Positions 26,968 through 38,956 of a stretch of DNA of 56,367 bases are shown here, one piece after another. A program made the position numbers and the translations under genes. The notes beneath the pieces are model-generated. The model was not told where the DNA came from. It did not search any database and saw only the letters and a list, made by a program, of their open reading frames with translations. Every line of letters starts with the position of its first letter. Position 1 is the first letter of the stretch. This stretch comes from an uncultured bacterium (lineage in GTDB: Bacteria; Cyanobacteriota; Vampirovibrionia; Gastranaerophilales; Gastranaerophilaceae). The stretch spans positions 1-56,367 of the forward strand of contig CACYUI010000014.1 in the NCBI GenBank assembly GCA_902777605.1. Reading direction: 5' to 3'.

Positions 26968-27621
26968 ATGAAGAAGAATGGTTTTACTCTTGCAGAAGTT
27001 TTGATTACTTTAGCCATTATAGGTGTAGTTGCTACATTGACATTACCGGCATTGATGACAAACACTGCTGAGCAACAGGCGAAAACAGCTTTGAAAAAAG
27101 GTATCAGTACTTTGACAGATGCAGCACAAATGAATGCTACCGTGAAAGGTTTTGATTACGGTGCAATTACAAGTGATAATACCTCAGATGAAGACACATC
27201 TTCTCTTTGGGCACTTCTTTCTACTCAGTTGGCGGTAGATTGGGGTAAAACCGCAGATGGTAAAAAAGGAATTGTAAAAGGTTCAACAACAGATTCTAAC
27301 AATTATACATTATTTTTAAGAGATGGTTCATCTATTCACTTTGATCCAAAAGAATTATCAACAACTGCCGCAGTAAAAGTAATGGAAGCAGACGGATTAC
27401 CTCATGGTATAAGAATTATTTATGATACAAACGGAGCAAAAGGTCCGAATGTTCTTTCGAATTGCTCTGGTGAAACTACATCAGCTAATGCAGACAATAC
27501 GACATTAGATGCATGTAAATCAAAGAAAAACAGAGTATTTAAGGATCAATACGGTCTAAGACTCAGAAACAGTGTAGTAGTACCAAACGGTCCTGCATCA
27601 AGATACATATACGAAAACTAA
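26968..27621 (+). CDS. Type IV pilin / type II pseudopilin-like protein
   Basis: 217 residues. Short basic leader MKKNG cut by prepilin peptidase before Phe, then FTLAEVLITLAIIGVVA with Glu at mature position 5, the class III signal plus the helix that builds the fibre core. The rest is a globular head of about 180 residues with DGSSIHFDPK and two late cysteines (NCSGETT, DACKSK) that could form a disulfide loop. Pilin genes of this kind are many in Gastranaerophilales. A strong promoter and a terminator make it a single-gene unit. Confidence 0.92.
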   Translation: MKKNGFTLAEVLITLAIIGVVATLTLPALMTNTAEQQAKTALKKGISTLTDAAQMNATVKGFDYGAITSDNTSDEDTSSLWALLSTQLAVDWGKTADGKKGIVKGSTTDSNNYTLFLRDGSSIHFDPKELSTTAAVKVMEADGLPHGIRIIYDTNGAKGPNVLSNCSGETTSANADNTTLDACKSKKNRVFKDQYGLRLRNSVVVPNGPASRYIYEN

Positions 27622-27655
27622 TACTAAGAGTAAAACCAAAATATAAACAAAAAAA

Positions 27656-27681
27656 GAAGGTCTGATGACCTTCTTTTTTTT
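27656..27681 (+). terminator. Terminator of the pilin gene
   Basis: GAAGGTC (27656-27662), loop TGAT, GACCTTC (27667-27673), then eight T residues. Confidence 0.93.
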
Positions 27682-27708
27682 GTAGTTTTATATATTTTGG
27701 TGTAAAAT
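27680..27708 (+). promoter_or_regulatory. Likely promoter of surE
   Basis: TTGTAG (27680-27685), 17 bases, TAAAAT (27703-27708), about 30 bases before the surE ATG. The spacer and -10 (TATATATTTTGGTGTAAAAT) closely resemble the ends of the family A MITE elements. The -35 overlaps the T-run of the pilin terminator. Confidence 0.45.
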
Positions 27709-27738
27709 ACAATATGTACATAAAAGAGAGATGTCTTA

Positions 27739-28530
27739 ATGAAAATACTTATTTCTAATGATGACGGAATTCTGTCAAACGGAATTCATGCACTTATTGA
27801 AGCGCTATCACCTTGCCATGATGTCTATGTTGTAGCCCCCGATAGAGAAAGGAGTGCAGCAGGACATTCGCTGACTCTTCATACCCCTTTAAGAGTGGAA
27901 GAAGTTGATCCAAAGTATGGCGCAAAAAGATGTTGGATGACAACAGGAACTCCCAGTGATTGTGTTAAATTAGCTATCAATGCAATTTTATCAGAAGAAG
28001 AAAAACCTGATTTGATAATATCAGGAATCAATCACGGTCCGAATTTGGGCGCCGATATTCTATATTCAGGCACAGTGAGTTGCGCAATGGAAGGTGCTAT
28101 GATGGGATTCCCGAGTATAGCAACATCGTTAGCAAGTCTAAAAAGTGAATACGAAGATTTTATGTTTGCAGCAAGCTTTATTGCAGAACTATTGAACAGG
28201 CTTGAAACATACAAAATTCCGCCTAAAACTATACTGAATGTAAATATTCCGGGACTTGAAAAAGACGATATATCAGGAATTGCCATAACTGAGCTTGGAA
28301 GCAGAATGTTCACAGACGGATATGAAAAGCGTATTGATCCAAGAGGAAAAGTATACTATTGGATGGCAGGAGAATTGATTACAGAACCTGCAAGTGCCAA
28401 AACAGATATTGCAGCAGTCAGAAACAACATGATTTCAATTACTCCTGTTACATATGAAATGACAAGAAGAAATATTATGGACGAGTTAGAAGCTTCTCTC
28501 TGCAAGCAAAATGTGTGTGAATGGTTTTAG
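27739..28530 (+). CDS. surE: 5'/3'-nucleotidase SurE
   Basis: 263 residues. Starts MKILISNDDGI with the paired metal-binding aspartates, then APDRERSAAGHSLT and SGINHGPNLGADILYSGTV, the SurE active site. It dephosphorylates nucleoside monophosphates, active in stationary phase. Single gene, followed by the rimP promoter. Confidence 0.97.
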   Translation: MKILISNDDGILSNGIHALIEALSPCHDVYVVAPDRERSAAGHSLTLHTPLRVEEVDPKYGAKRCWMTTGTPSDCVKLAINAILSEEEKPDLIISGINHGPNLGADILYSGTVSCAMEGAMMGFPSIATSLASLKSEYEDFMFAASFIAELLNRLETYKIPPKTILNVNIPGLEKDDISGIAITELGSRMFTDGYEKRIDPRGKVYYWMAGELITEPASAKTDIAAVRNNMISITPVTYEMTRRNIMDELEASLCKQNVCEWF

Positions 28531-28561
28531 CTTTACAATGTTACATTATTGAACAAAAGAA

Positions 28562-28590
28562 TTTACAATTAAGTTTGAATTTGTTATACT
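28562..28590 (+). promoter_or_regulatory. Promoter of rimP-nusA
   Basis: -35 TTTACA (28562-28567), 17-base spacer, -10 TATACT (28585-28590). Start near 28597, before the hairpin at 28612. Confidence 0.75.
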
Positions 28591-28611
28591 GGTTTTGTGA
28601 ATAGTTTCTTT

Positions 28612-28645
28612 AAAAAAGAACGGTCAAAGTACCCGTTCTTTTTTT
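28612..28645 (+). terminator. Leader terminator/attenuator of rimP-nusA
   Basis: Stem AAAAAAGAACGG (28612-28623) with CCGTTCTTTTTT (28633-28644), then T residues. It lies between the promoter and the rimP start, so RNA from that promoter must pass it. It may also stop surE readthrough. Confidence 0.75.
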
Positions 28646-28679
28646 ATTTAAGTAAGCTATGCAATAAGAAAGGAGTCGT

Positions 28680-29162
28680 ATGAAACAAGAAATCAACAGG
28701 CACGAAGTTTTAGAAAAAATTACTCCGCTTATTGAAAACACAACAATGAGATTCGGATATATTCCGATTGAAATTGAATTCGTTAAAGAAAACCACAGAT
28801 GGTTTCTAAGAATTTATCTATACTCTAAAGAAAAAGATGTTACTCTTGATGATTGCGAAAATGTAACAAGAAGTCTCAATGACTTTTTAGATGAACTCAT
28901 TCCCGTAAAATATTATTTGGAAGTTTCATCTCCTGGATTAGAAAGAAAATTCAAATCTGACAAAGAGTTCTTAATCTTTAAAGGAAGAAGAATAAGTCTA
29001 AAATTAAAAGAACCTCTAGAAGGTGAAACAGAAAAAATATTCAAAGGGGAAATCTTGGATTGGGATGATAAAGAAGGACTAAAATTCTTTCGATTTGATG
29101 ATGGCGAAGAACTTCAAATTCCAAAAGAAAATATACAATCAGCTAAATTATATATAGATTAG
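28680..29162 (+). CDS. rimP: Ribosome maturation factor RimP
   Basis: 160 residues. N-terminal YIPIEIEFVKENHRWFLRIY, then LDDCENVTRSLNDFLDE and YYLEVSSPGLERKFK: the RimP signature. It assists 30S assembly. AAGGAG lies 5 bases before the ATG. nusA follows after 14 bases, the conserved rimP-nusA order; infB is not next. Confidence 0.95.
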   Translation: MKQEINRHEVLEKITPLIENTTMRFGYIPIEIEFVKENHRWFLRIYLYSKEKDVTLDDCENVTRSLNDFLDELIPVKYYLEVSSPGLERKFKSDKEFLIFKGRRISLKLKEPLEGETEKIFKGEILDWDDKEGLKFFRFDDGEELQIPKENIQSAKLYID

Positions 29163-29176
29163 AAAGGAAGATAACA

Positions 29177-30427
29177 ATGATTAAAATTGGTACAGCATTA
29201 TTTGAAGCTTGTGAAGAGCTTGAAAGAGAAAGAGGTATATCTAAAGATGTAATTATTTCTTCTCTTTGTGATGCGCTTGTTGCAGCATACAAAAAACATA
29301 TGCATGTAAAAGAAGCTGCAAATATTGAAGCACTTTTCGATGAACAAACAGGTGAAATCGGTGTATTCTCAACTAAAACCGTTGTTAAAGAAGTTGAAGA
29401 TCCTGATATGGAAATCTCATTAGAAGATGCTCAAGAAATTGATGATGAAGTAGAAGTGGATGACGAAGTTAAAATTGAAGTAACTCCTGAACAGTTCGGC
29501 AGAATTGCTGCTCAATCAGCTAAGCAGGTCATCACTCAAAGAATTAGAGACGCTGAAAGAAATAATATCTTGAACGAATTCCTTGAAAAGAAAGGTACTC
29601 TAACTACAGGTATTATACAAAGAGTAGAAAACAGAAATGTTATTGTAAACATTGGTAAAACAGATGCTATAATGCCTCAAAGAGAACAAATTCCGAGAGA
29701 ATATTATAAACCGGGTAACAGAATCAGAGTATTTGTTCTTAATGTAAAAGAAACAAACAGACTTCCTCAAGTTATCGTATCTCATGCACATCCAGAAATT
29801 GTTAGAGAACTTTTTGAACTTGAAGTTCCTGAAATTGAAGACGGAATTGTAGAAATTAAATCAATTTCTCGTGAAGCAGGATTCAGAACAAAAATTGCTG
29901 TTTGGTCAAATGACCCTGAAGTTGATTCAGTAGGTGCTTGCATAGGACCAAGAGGAAGCAGAATTCAAACAATTGTTGGTGAATTAAAGAATGAAAAAAT
30001 TGATATCGTTCGTTGGTCACCTGATCCTGTTGAATATATTGTTAACGCAATCTCTCCTGCTAGAGTTGCATCTGTTGATATTATCACTGATGATTCTGAC
30101 GAAGAAAAGAAAAATGCAGTAGTTGTTGTTCCTGATGATCAACTATCTCTTGCAATCGGCAGAGAAGGTCAAAATGTAAGACTTGCTCACCGTTTGACAG
30201 GTTGGAACATCGACATCAAGAGCATTTCTCAAATGGAAGATGAAGAAGGGGTAAATGTAAACGGTAGTAGTAGTACAGATTACGAGTATGATGACGAAGT
30301 TGAAGAACGCGCAGTTGATTCTGAAGAAATCCAAGAAGAAATCGAGGAAGAAATGAATCAACAAGCTTTAGATGAAGAAGATATGCAAGCTGAAGAAGTT
30401 GAAGAAGAAACTTCTGAAGAAGAATAA
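29177..30427 (+). CDS. nusA: Transcription termination/antitermination protein NusA
   Basis: 416 residues. N-terminal RNA-polymerase-binding domain, S1 domain with VENRNVIVNIGKTDAIMP, then two KH domains (VGACIGPRGSRIQTI and LAIGREGQNVRLAHRL). The last ~55 residues are glutamate-rich with no second acidic-repeat domain of the E. coli kind. NusA modulates pausing and termination. Operon: rimP-nusA, closed by a terminator; the ylxR-infB that often follow are absent. Confidence 0.97.
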   Translation: MIKIGTALFEACEELERERGISKDVIISSLCDALVAAYKKHMHVKEAANIEALFDEQTGEIGVFSTKTVVKEVEDPDMEISLEDAQEIDDEVEVDDEVKIEVTPEQFGRIAAQSAKQVITQRIRDAERNNILNEFLEKKGTLTTGIIQRVENRNVIVNIGKTDAIMPQREQIPREYYKPGNRIRVFVLNVKETNRLPQVIVSHAHPEIVRELFELEVPEIEDGIVEIKSISREAGFRTKIAVWSNDPEVDSVGACIGPRGSRIQTIVGELKNEKIDIVRWSPDPVEYIVNAISPARVASVDIITDDSDEEKKNAVVVVPDDQLSLAIGREGQNVRLAHRLTGWNIDIKSISQMEDEEGVNVNGSSSTDYEYDDEVEERAVDSEEIQEEIEEEMNQQALDEEDMQAEEVEEETSEEE

Positions 30428-30450
30428 TTTCAATATTACTAAGAAAAAAA

Positions 30451-30479
30451 GGCGGCGAACATTTTGTTCGCCGCCCTTT
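30451..30479. terminator. Terminator between nusA and the 163-residue gene
   Basis: GGCGGCGAAC (30451-30460), ATTTT loop, GTTCGCCGCC (30466-30475), flanked by an A-run and a CTTTTAT tail; works for both convergent genes. Confidence 0.9.
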
Positions 30480-30483
30480 TATA

Positions 30484-30975
30484 TTAATTTTTATCAAAAT
30501 GATATCTTATCACATCTTTTTTAAACGGCATTGTTTTATCCTGAGTTATTTTATTTCTGTACAAAAACGGACCATTTATATCAAATAGCCCAACACCCGT
30601 TTCTTCATCCTTAGCAAGTAATGTCAAGTCATTGTTTAATGTTCTTGTTCTGTTTTGCAAATGAGTAGTATTATTAAAAAAGTCCATTACGGCTTTAAAA
30701 ATATATGTATGGGTAGGAACAAGGCTTACACCTAATTCAGCTTTTCTATTCGCTATATAAGCCAGTTTTTGCCCAACAACTGTTGTTTGAAAAAACATCT
30801 TTTTTAAGCCTGCAAAGATTTCTATAATGTATGCAGTGGCGCCATTTTGCTCGCTTTTTGTCTGATGTCCGAGATACATTCCCTCAGGACTTACAAATCT
30901 CGTTATATTTCCTTCTTTTATTACTTTTGCTTTATTTGCTGTTAAATATTCTGCGATTGGTGATATCTTGGTCAT
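30484..30975 (-). CDS. Hypothetical protein, last gene of the gpsA-ligA operon
   Basis: 163 residues, no known family. The N-terminal part contains GNITRFVSPEGMYLGHQ and later QNRTRTLNNDLTLLAKDEET. It has mixed strands and helices, with no signal peptide or membrane helix. One base separates it from the preceding gene, so the two are coupled. It may be a partner of the small membrane protein just upstream. Confidence 0.7.
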   Translation of the reverse strand: MTKISPIAEYLTANKAKVIKEGNITRFVSPEGMYLGHQTKSEQNGATAYIIEIFAGLKKMFFQTTVVGQKLAYIANRKAELGVSLVPTHTYIFKAVMDFFNNTTHLQNRTRTLNNDLTLLAKDEETGVGLFDINGPFLYRNKITQDKTMPFKKDVIRYHFDKN

Positions 30976-30976
30976 T

Positions 30977-31423
30977 CTATTTCATTTCGACTTTTTCTTT
31001 GTCTTCCTCTGTTTTTTCTGCTTTTGGTATTTCTGTTTCTTCTAAATTCCTAATTCTTAGTTCTGCTTCATGTGCTTTTAGCATACTTTTTATTATAGTG
31101 TCATTTTGTGCGTTCTTTTTCATGTCTGCAAAAACAGATTTTAATTCTTCTTCACTAAGTCCGTCTTCAGCTTTCATACAAACAACAAGTTTTTCTTTTC
31201 TAAATGTAAAATACGAAGCAGCAATAATTCCCCACAAGAGAATACCTTGAATAATACCTATTGTTGGCATTTGCATAAAATGTGATGCCGCTAAATTCCA
31301 TAGTTTCATACAAGTCCATCCCGGAAACCACCCAAATCCTGCAACTAGGCAGCATCCGATAAATGCTATATAAAACAAACCTTTAATTCCTTTTATTTGA
31401 ATTACATTTAAGTTTTTCTTCAT
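30977..31423 (-). CDS. Small two-helix membrane protein
   Basis: 148 residues. Two likely membrane helices at about 12-32 (GLFYIAFIGCCLVAGFGWF) and 50-68 (IGIIQGILLWGIIAASYFTF), then a charged cytosolic tail of ~75 residues, helical, acidic at the very end. No known family. Four bases after ligA and one base before the next gene: part of the same operon. Confidence 0.75.
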   Translation of the reverse strand: MKKNLNVIQIKGIKGLFYIAFIGCCLVAGFGWFPGWTCMKLWNLAASHFMQMPTIGIIQGILLWGIIAASYFTFRKEKLVVCMKAEDGLSEEELKSVFADMKKNAQNDTIIKSMLKAHEAELRIRNLEETEIPKAEKTEEDKEKVEMK

Positions 31424-31427
31424 AACT

Positions 31428-34337
<2,910 letters not shown>

Positions 34338-34357
<20 letters not shown>

Positions 34358-35351
34358 AGCATTCTTCCTTTTTAAGTTTTCTGTTCATAAGCTTTGATAA
34401 AACTTCTTGCGGAGTAATATCTGTGTAGACTGCCTCATATATTGCACTTGAAACAGGAACTTCAAGACCTAATTTCTGTGCTAAGTCACAAACCGCCTTA
34501 GATGTTTTTACACCCTCGGCTACAGAGCCAAGTGTAGCTAAAATATCGTCAATTTTCTTACCCTGTCCTAACATTGAGCCTACTGTGTAATTTCTTGACA
34601 TAGGGCTTGAGCAGGTTGCTATCAAATCTCCCATGCCTGAAAGACCATACATTGTTGAAGGATTAGCACCCAGTTTTACCGCAAGTCTTACTATTTCTGC
34701 CATACCTCTTGTAAGAAGAGTTCCCATACAATTGTCACCCAAATCCATAGAGTGAGCAAAACCTGATGCTATTGCGATTACATTCTTCAAACTTCCGCCA
34801 AGTTCAACGCCGATAACATCAGTATTCGTGTAAAGTCTAAATTTATTAGGAACATTTAATGCCTTTTGTACAAATTCAGCAGTTTCAATATCTTCGCAAG
34901 CAACTGAGGCTGCGGTAGGTTTTCCCATAAGTACTTCTTTTGCCAAAGTCGGACCTGACAGTATAACGACCTTTTGATTTGGTAGTACATCTTTTATAAC
35001 CTCAGACATTCTCATTAAAGAATTTAATTCTAAGCCTTTAGACGCATTAACAAGCGGTACATTAGATTTAATCCCCGCTTCTTTTAATTGTTCACAAACA
35101 GGTCTGACACCACCTGTTGCAACAACTGTTAGTATTATATCCGCTCCGTCTATTGCATATTTTAAATCAGATGTTATTTCTACTTTTTGATCTAATTGAA
35201 CCTCTAGCGGCTTTGAACAATGTTTGTTTTTAACCAAATCTTCATTCAAGTCGCATTCTCTTCCCCAAACAGTAACTTTATCAAAATTGCCGGTCAAAAG
35301 CCAAGCAAGCGTTAACCCCCAGCACCCCGGTCCAAGTACGGTTAATTTCAT
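34338..35351 (-). CDS. gpsA: Glycerol-3-phosphate dehydrogenase [NAD(P)+]
   Basis: 337 residues. Starts LTVLGPGCWGLTLAWLL (NAD-binding G-x-G-x-W-G; the usual GAGAWG has Pro-Gly-Cys here). Later LSGPTLAKEV, GVELGGSLKNVIAIASG, the catalytic Lys in that stretch, and MYGLSGMGDLIATC, all typical. Makes glycerol-3-phosphate for phospholipids. First gene of the gpsA-ricT-ligA-two hypothetical genes operon. Confidence 0.97.
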
Positions 35352-35443
35352 ATAAAAGACTCCCTTACAATGTCCAATCTATATTTAATTATACTATAAA
35401 TTACTAAAGTAAGGCTACAAAAACATTATAAATGTAAATATTT

Positions 35444-36448
35444 TTAAACATTAGCAAGGCTTTTTAACGTTCTTCTTAAAACTCCGCAATTCCTTCTTAA
35501 TGCTTCATTTGCTTGTTCTTTTGTAAGACCGCATTTTAGCATAGTGATTGCAGTTTTGACCTTCCAATCCGATTCCATAAGAGTTTCCAATGCCTTTGAT
35601 ACATTTACACCTGCAAGCTCTGACACTATTCTTATTGCTCTGTCCCTGAGTTTTTCATTCGTAGGCATAAGGTCAATCATAAAGTTTTCATAGGTCTTGC
35701 CTATTTTTATCATTGCACCTGTAGTAAGCATATTAAGCACCATTTTTTGAGCAGTTCCCGCCTTCATCCTGCTTGAACCTGCGATTACTTCCGGCCCTAC
35801 CTCCACGCAAATACCATGTCCTGCCTCTTCAAGAATTGCAGCTTTATGATTACAAGTGAGCGCAATTGTCTTACATCCGTTTTCTTCTGCTTGTGCTAAA
35901 ACTCCCAACAAATATTTTGGGTTTCCACTCGCTGAAATGGCAACACATACATCATTATCCGTAAGAACCTCAGCATCTTTTTTTCCAAGTTCAAAATTGT
36001 CTTCTGCCCCTTCTACCGCCGTTTTTATTGCTCGTTCTCCACCCGCGATAAATCCCTGCACCATATCTTTTGAAACACCAAAGGTCGGAGGACACTCAGA
36101 AGCATCCAAAATTCCAAGTCTTCCGGAAGTTCCTGCGCCAAAATAATAAAGTCTGCCGCCCTTTAAAAATTGTTTTGCAATAATATCTACAGCTTTTGCA
36201 ATATTTGGAGTTTCATCCTCTATTGCAAGCGCAACAAGTTTATCTTCTTCATTAATCTTTCTGACAATATCAAGAGTAGATAAAAGGTCAATGTTCTTGG
36301 TATTTTCATTTCTGTATTCGGTAATAATCTCACTCATACACACACTCCTTGACGGTTTACTAATATTCTTATTTTGCTTAAAAGACACTCTATTTATACA
36401 ATACCTGTTATAACGGTATGTACATGAATTGATTGGGTTTACATACAT
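35444..36448 (-). CDS. murQ: N-acetylmuramic acid 6-phosphate etherase with N-terminal tag
   Basis: 334 residues. SIS fold, with YFGAGTSGRLGILDASECPPTF-type signature and VAISASGNPKYLLGVL; MurQ removes D-lactate from MurNAc-6-phosphate in peptidoglycan recycling. The canonical enzyme begins at Met38 (36337), preceded by AAGGAG 7 bases away. The frame is open upstream to the ATG at 36448, five bases after ribH, and the extra 37 residues read MYVNPINS...RVSFKQN, matching the motif seen on four other proteins. Both starts may be used. Confidence 0.95.
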   Translation of the reverse strand: MYVNPINSCTYRYNRYCINRVSFKQNKNISKPSRSVCMSEIITEYRNENTKNIDLLSTLDIVRKINEEDKLVALAIEDETPNIAKAVDIIAKQFLKGGRLYYFGAGTSGRLGILDASECPPTFGVSKDMVQGFIAGGERAIKTAVEGAEDNFELGKKDAEVLTDNDVCVAISASGNPKYLLGVLAQAEENGCKTIALTCNHKAAILEEAGHGICVEVGPEVIAGSSRMKAGTAQKMVLNMLTTGAMIKIGKTYENFMIDLMPTNEKLRDRAIRIVSELAGVNVSKALETLMESDWKVKTAITMLKCGLTKEQANEALRRNCGVLRRTLKSLANV

Positions 36449-36453
36449 TTGTA

Positions 36454-36918
36454 TTATCCGATTTTTGATACTAAATTTGCCATTTCGATTGCAGATTTTG
36501 CAGCATCCGCTCCTTTGTTTCCGGCTTTTGTTCCTGCTCTTTCGATTGCCTGTTCAATATTATCCGTTGTTAAAACACCAAATATAACAGGAACACCCGT
36601 TTCAAGTCCTACAGATGCAACTCCTTTGGAAACTTCTGCACACACATAATCATAGTGAGATGTCGAACCTTTTATAACTGCTCCTAAGGTAATTACTGCT
36701 GAATACTTTCCTGTCTTTGCGCATTTTTTTGCAATCAAAGGAATTTCAAAAGCTCCGGGGCACCAAACAACATCAATGTTAGAATCTCCAACACCATGAC
36801 GCTTTAGCTCATCTAATGCTCCCGATAATAATTTCCCTGAAATAAATTCGTTAAATCTTGAAACTACGATACAGAATTTTTCATTTGTGACAGTTAGTAA
36901 ACCTTCGTAAACACTCAC
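36454..36918 (-). CDS. ribH: 6,7-dimethyl-8-ribityllumazine synthase
   Basis: 154 residues. [46 protein letters not shown] and [12 protein letters not shown] are the lumazine synthase signatures. Makes the riboflavin precursor from two smaller units and assembles as pentamer or icosahedron. Upstream of murQ by five bases. Other rib genes are not in the window. Confidence 0.97.
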   Translation of the reverse strand: MSVYEGLLTVTNEKFCIVVSRFNEFISGKLLSGALDELKRHGVGDSNIDVVWCPGAFEIPLIAKKCAKTGKYSAVITLGAVIKGSTSHYDYVCAEVSKGVASVGLETGVPVIFGVLTTDNIEQAIERAGTKAGNKGADAAKSAIEMANLVSKIG

Positions 36919-37073
36919 TTTTATTGTCTCCTTAATCTACTTAATCATTATACAATAAACTATTGTATTTTGTTATAAACTTTAAGATAATTTTACATTA
37001 ATAACATTAAAAGATTGTTAATTTTAGAAAGTTTAAAGCTTTTTTGTATTAATATTTATATAGAGGAATAAAT

Positions 37074-38096
37074 ATGAAATATAAAGATTACTATGAAATA
37101 TTGGGTGTATCAAGAGATGCTGACAGCAGCACAATCAAATCGGCATACAGAAAACTTGCAAGAAAATATCACCCTGATGTAAATAAAACAAAAGAAGCGG
37201 AAGAAAAATTTAAAGATATAAACGAAGCATATGAAGTTTTATCTGATAAAAATAAGCGCCAAAGATATGACAGTCTTGGTTCAAACTGGCAGGGCGGAGC
37301 TGATTGGACACCGCCTCCGGGATTTGAAAACTTCAGTTTTAATTTTAATCGAGGCGGTGCGCAAAGTTTTGACTTTGGAGGAGGAGGTTTCTCCGATTTC
37401 TTCAGCTCACTGTTTGGCGACATGATGGGAGAAATGGGAGCCGGTCAAACTTCTCAAGGCTTTAGCGGATTTGATTTTGGCGGAGGAAGAACTTCCTCTC
37501 GAACAAGAAGAACACAGCCTGAACAAAAAGCTGAAGATTTGGACATTACAAAAACTCTTAATGTTACTGCAAAAGAACTTTTTGAAGGAAAACCGATTAC
37601 AGTCACTTTTACTGAAATAGAAAAATGTACTCAATGCCACGGAGGATATTGTTCTCACTGTGGCGGTACAGGAATTGTTTCAACCCCGAAAACTGTAAAA
37701 GTTAAACTTCCTAAAGGTGTTGAAGAAGGCAAAAAAGTTCGTCTAAAAGGCGAAGGAAAAACAGATGCTTACGGCAGAAAAGGTGATTTATATCTTGTAG
37801 TGCATTTCAAAGACAGTGAATACAGTTTTGACGGAGATACCATAACAAAAGAAGTCGAACTAACACCACCTGAGGCGGTTTTAGGATGTTCAAAAGATAT
37901 AAATACGCTCCATGGTAAAATAAATATCAAAATTCCTGCAGGAGTATCAAGCGGACAGTCATTGAGGCTTAAGCAGCTTGGTTTGCCAAAAGCAAGCGGG
38001 TACGGGGATTTGAATGCTAAAATAAAAATTATAGTCCCAAAAAACCTATCAAAAGAAATTATTGATTTATACAAAAAAATTCAATCATTAAGTTAA
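37074..38096 (+). CDS. DnaJ-class chaperone with shortened zinc region
   Basis: 340 residues. J domain 1-70 with HPD in KYHPDVNK, Gly/Phe-rich region about 80-150, a short cysteine segment [16 protein letters not shown] (about 185-200), then two C-terminal beta domains ([40 protein letters not shown]). Full DnaJ has four CxxCxGxG repeats; only about one and a half remain. It is a DnaJ/CbpA intermediate, acting with DnaK. No dnaK or grpE is adjacent. Confidence 0.88.
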   Translation: MKYKDYYEILGVSRDADSSTIKSAYRKLARKYHPDVNKTKEAEEKFKDINEAYEVLSDKNKRQRYDSLGSNWQGGADWTPPPGFENFSFNFNRGGAQSFDFGGGGFSDFFSSLFGDMMGEMGAGQTSQGFSGFDFGGGRTSSRTRRTQPEQKAEDLDITKTLNVTAKELFEGKPITVTFTEIEKCTQCHGGYCSHCGGTGIVSTPKTVKVKLPKGVEEGKKVRLKGEGKTDAYGRKGDLYLVVHFKDSEYSFDGDTITKEVELTPPEAVLGCSKDINTLHGKINIKIPAGVSSGQSLRLKQLGLPKASGYGDLNAKIKIIVPKNLSKEIIDLYKKIQSLS

Positions 38097-38122
38097 TAAA
38101 TTAAATAGAGAATCTTTGAAAA

Positions 38123-38185
38123 GTAGGGTTTGGTTTTAACCGAACCAACAAAATTTAAAAGGTGCGTCAAAACGACGCACCCTGC
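38123..38185. repeat. Paired hairpin repeat (GTAGGG type), copy 1
   Basis: Two hairpins: GGTTTGGTTTTAACCGAACC (38127-38146) and GGTGCGTC-AAAA-CGACGCACC-like (38161-38182). The whole 63 bp matches the complement of 53617-53678 inside MITE A copy 2. Confidence 0.7.
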
Positions 38186-38316
38186 CTGCTCAATCATTGA
38201 ATTAAGTTGGTTTTTATCTCTTATTTCTTCATTTAATTTAAAAAATAGAATTTGTTATCTTTTATTGAATAACTCAAAAACATTTGATATAATTAAGAAT
38301 AATAAAGGAGTTAATT

Positions 38317-38562
38317 ATGGAAATATCTTTAAGCAGAGATTTTGATAATTTTATAAAAGAACAAATGGCAACAGGTTTATATAAATCCGTTAACGATATT
38401 ATACAAGAAGCGTTGTCTTTGCTTATTTCTCGTAAGAGTATACCTCAATCAAGAATTGATATGTTAAATAAGGATATAGAAGAAGCATTATCCGATTTAG
38501 AACAAGGTAAACATAAAGATGGACATGAGGTTATGAGGAATCTTATTGCAAAATATGAGTAA
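38317..38562 (+). CDS. ParD-like antitoxin
   Basis: 81 residues. N-terminal ribbon-helix-helix MEISLSRDFDNFIKEQMATG then YKSVNDIIQEALSLLISRK, as in ParD/CopG family antitoxins, which repress their operon and bind the toxin with the C-terminal tail (SDLEQGKHKDG). Its stop overlaps the toxin start. Confidence 0.88.
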   Translation: MEISLSRDFDNFIKEQMATGLYKSVNDIIQEALSLLISRKSIPQSRIDMLNKDIEEALSDLEQGKHKDGHEVMRNLIAKYE

Positions 38563-38854
38563 ACTAACCTTAAGAATACTGGATAAAGCAGAAGAAGATA
38601 TGGACTTAATCGGCAGTTACATTGCTCAAGATAATATCGTTGCTGCATCAAATCTTTTAAAACAATTTTATGCAACTTTTGAAACATTAGCAGAATATCC
38701 CTATCTTGGCTATAAACAACCAGATTTTACATATCAAAATGTAAGGTTTTATGTCGTAAGAAAAAATTATTTAATTTTATACAAAGTTGAACAAAATACA
38801 CTATTTATTTTGAGAGTATTTCCTGCATATCAGGATATTTGTTCGTTATTATAA
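38555..38854 (+). CDS. ParE/RelE-superfamily toxin
   Basis: 99 residues from the ATG at 38555, which overlaps the antitoxin stop (ATGAGTAA). Pattern LRILDKAEEDMDLIGSYIAQD, EYPYLGYKQPDF and a VRRKNYLILYKV-like C-terminal strand fit ParE, a gyrase-targeting toxin; RelE mRNases are the alternative. Isolated pair between dnaJ and the ribosomal block. Confidence 0.88.
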   Translation: MSKLTLRILDKAEEDMDLIGSYIAQDNIVAASNLLKQFYATFETLAEYPYLGYKQPDFTYQNVRFYVVRKNYLILYKVEQNTLFILRVFPAYQDICSLL

Positions 38855-38905
38855 TTCTCAAAATTTCTGTTCAAAATACTCAAACTGCATGCTCTTTTAC
38901 AGTAA

Positions 38906-38940
38906 AAAAGACCGACTTTTTAAAAGTCAGTCTTTTTTTA
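38906..38940. terminator. Terminator between parE-like and rplR
   Basis: Imperfect palindrome around GACTTTTTAAAAGTC (38914-38928) extended by GAC/GTC, with A-run and T-run on either side; serves both convergent units. Confidence 0.8.
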
Positions 38941-38956
38941 TTATAGAGTTAAATCT

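Noticed and set aside
38546..38554. TTG start for the ParE-like toxin
   Set aside because: The ATG at 38555 overlaps the antitoxin stop in the usual coupled way.
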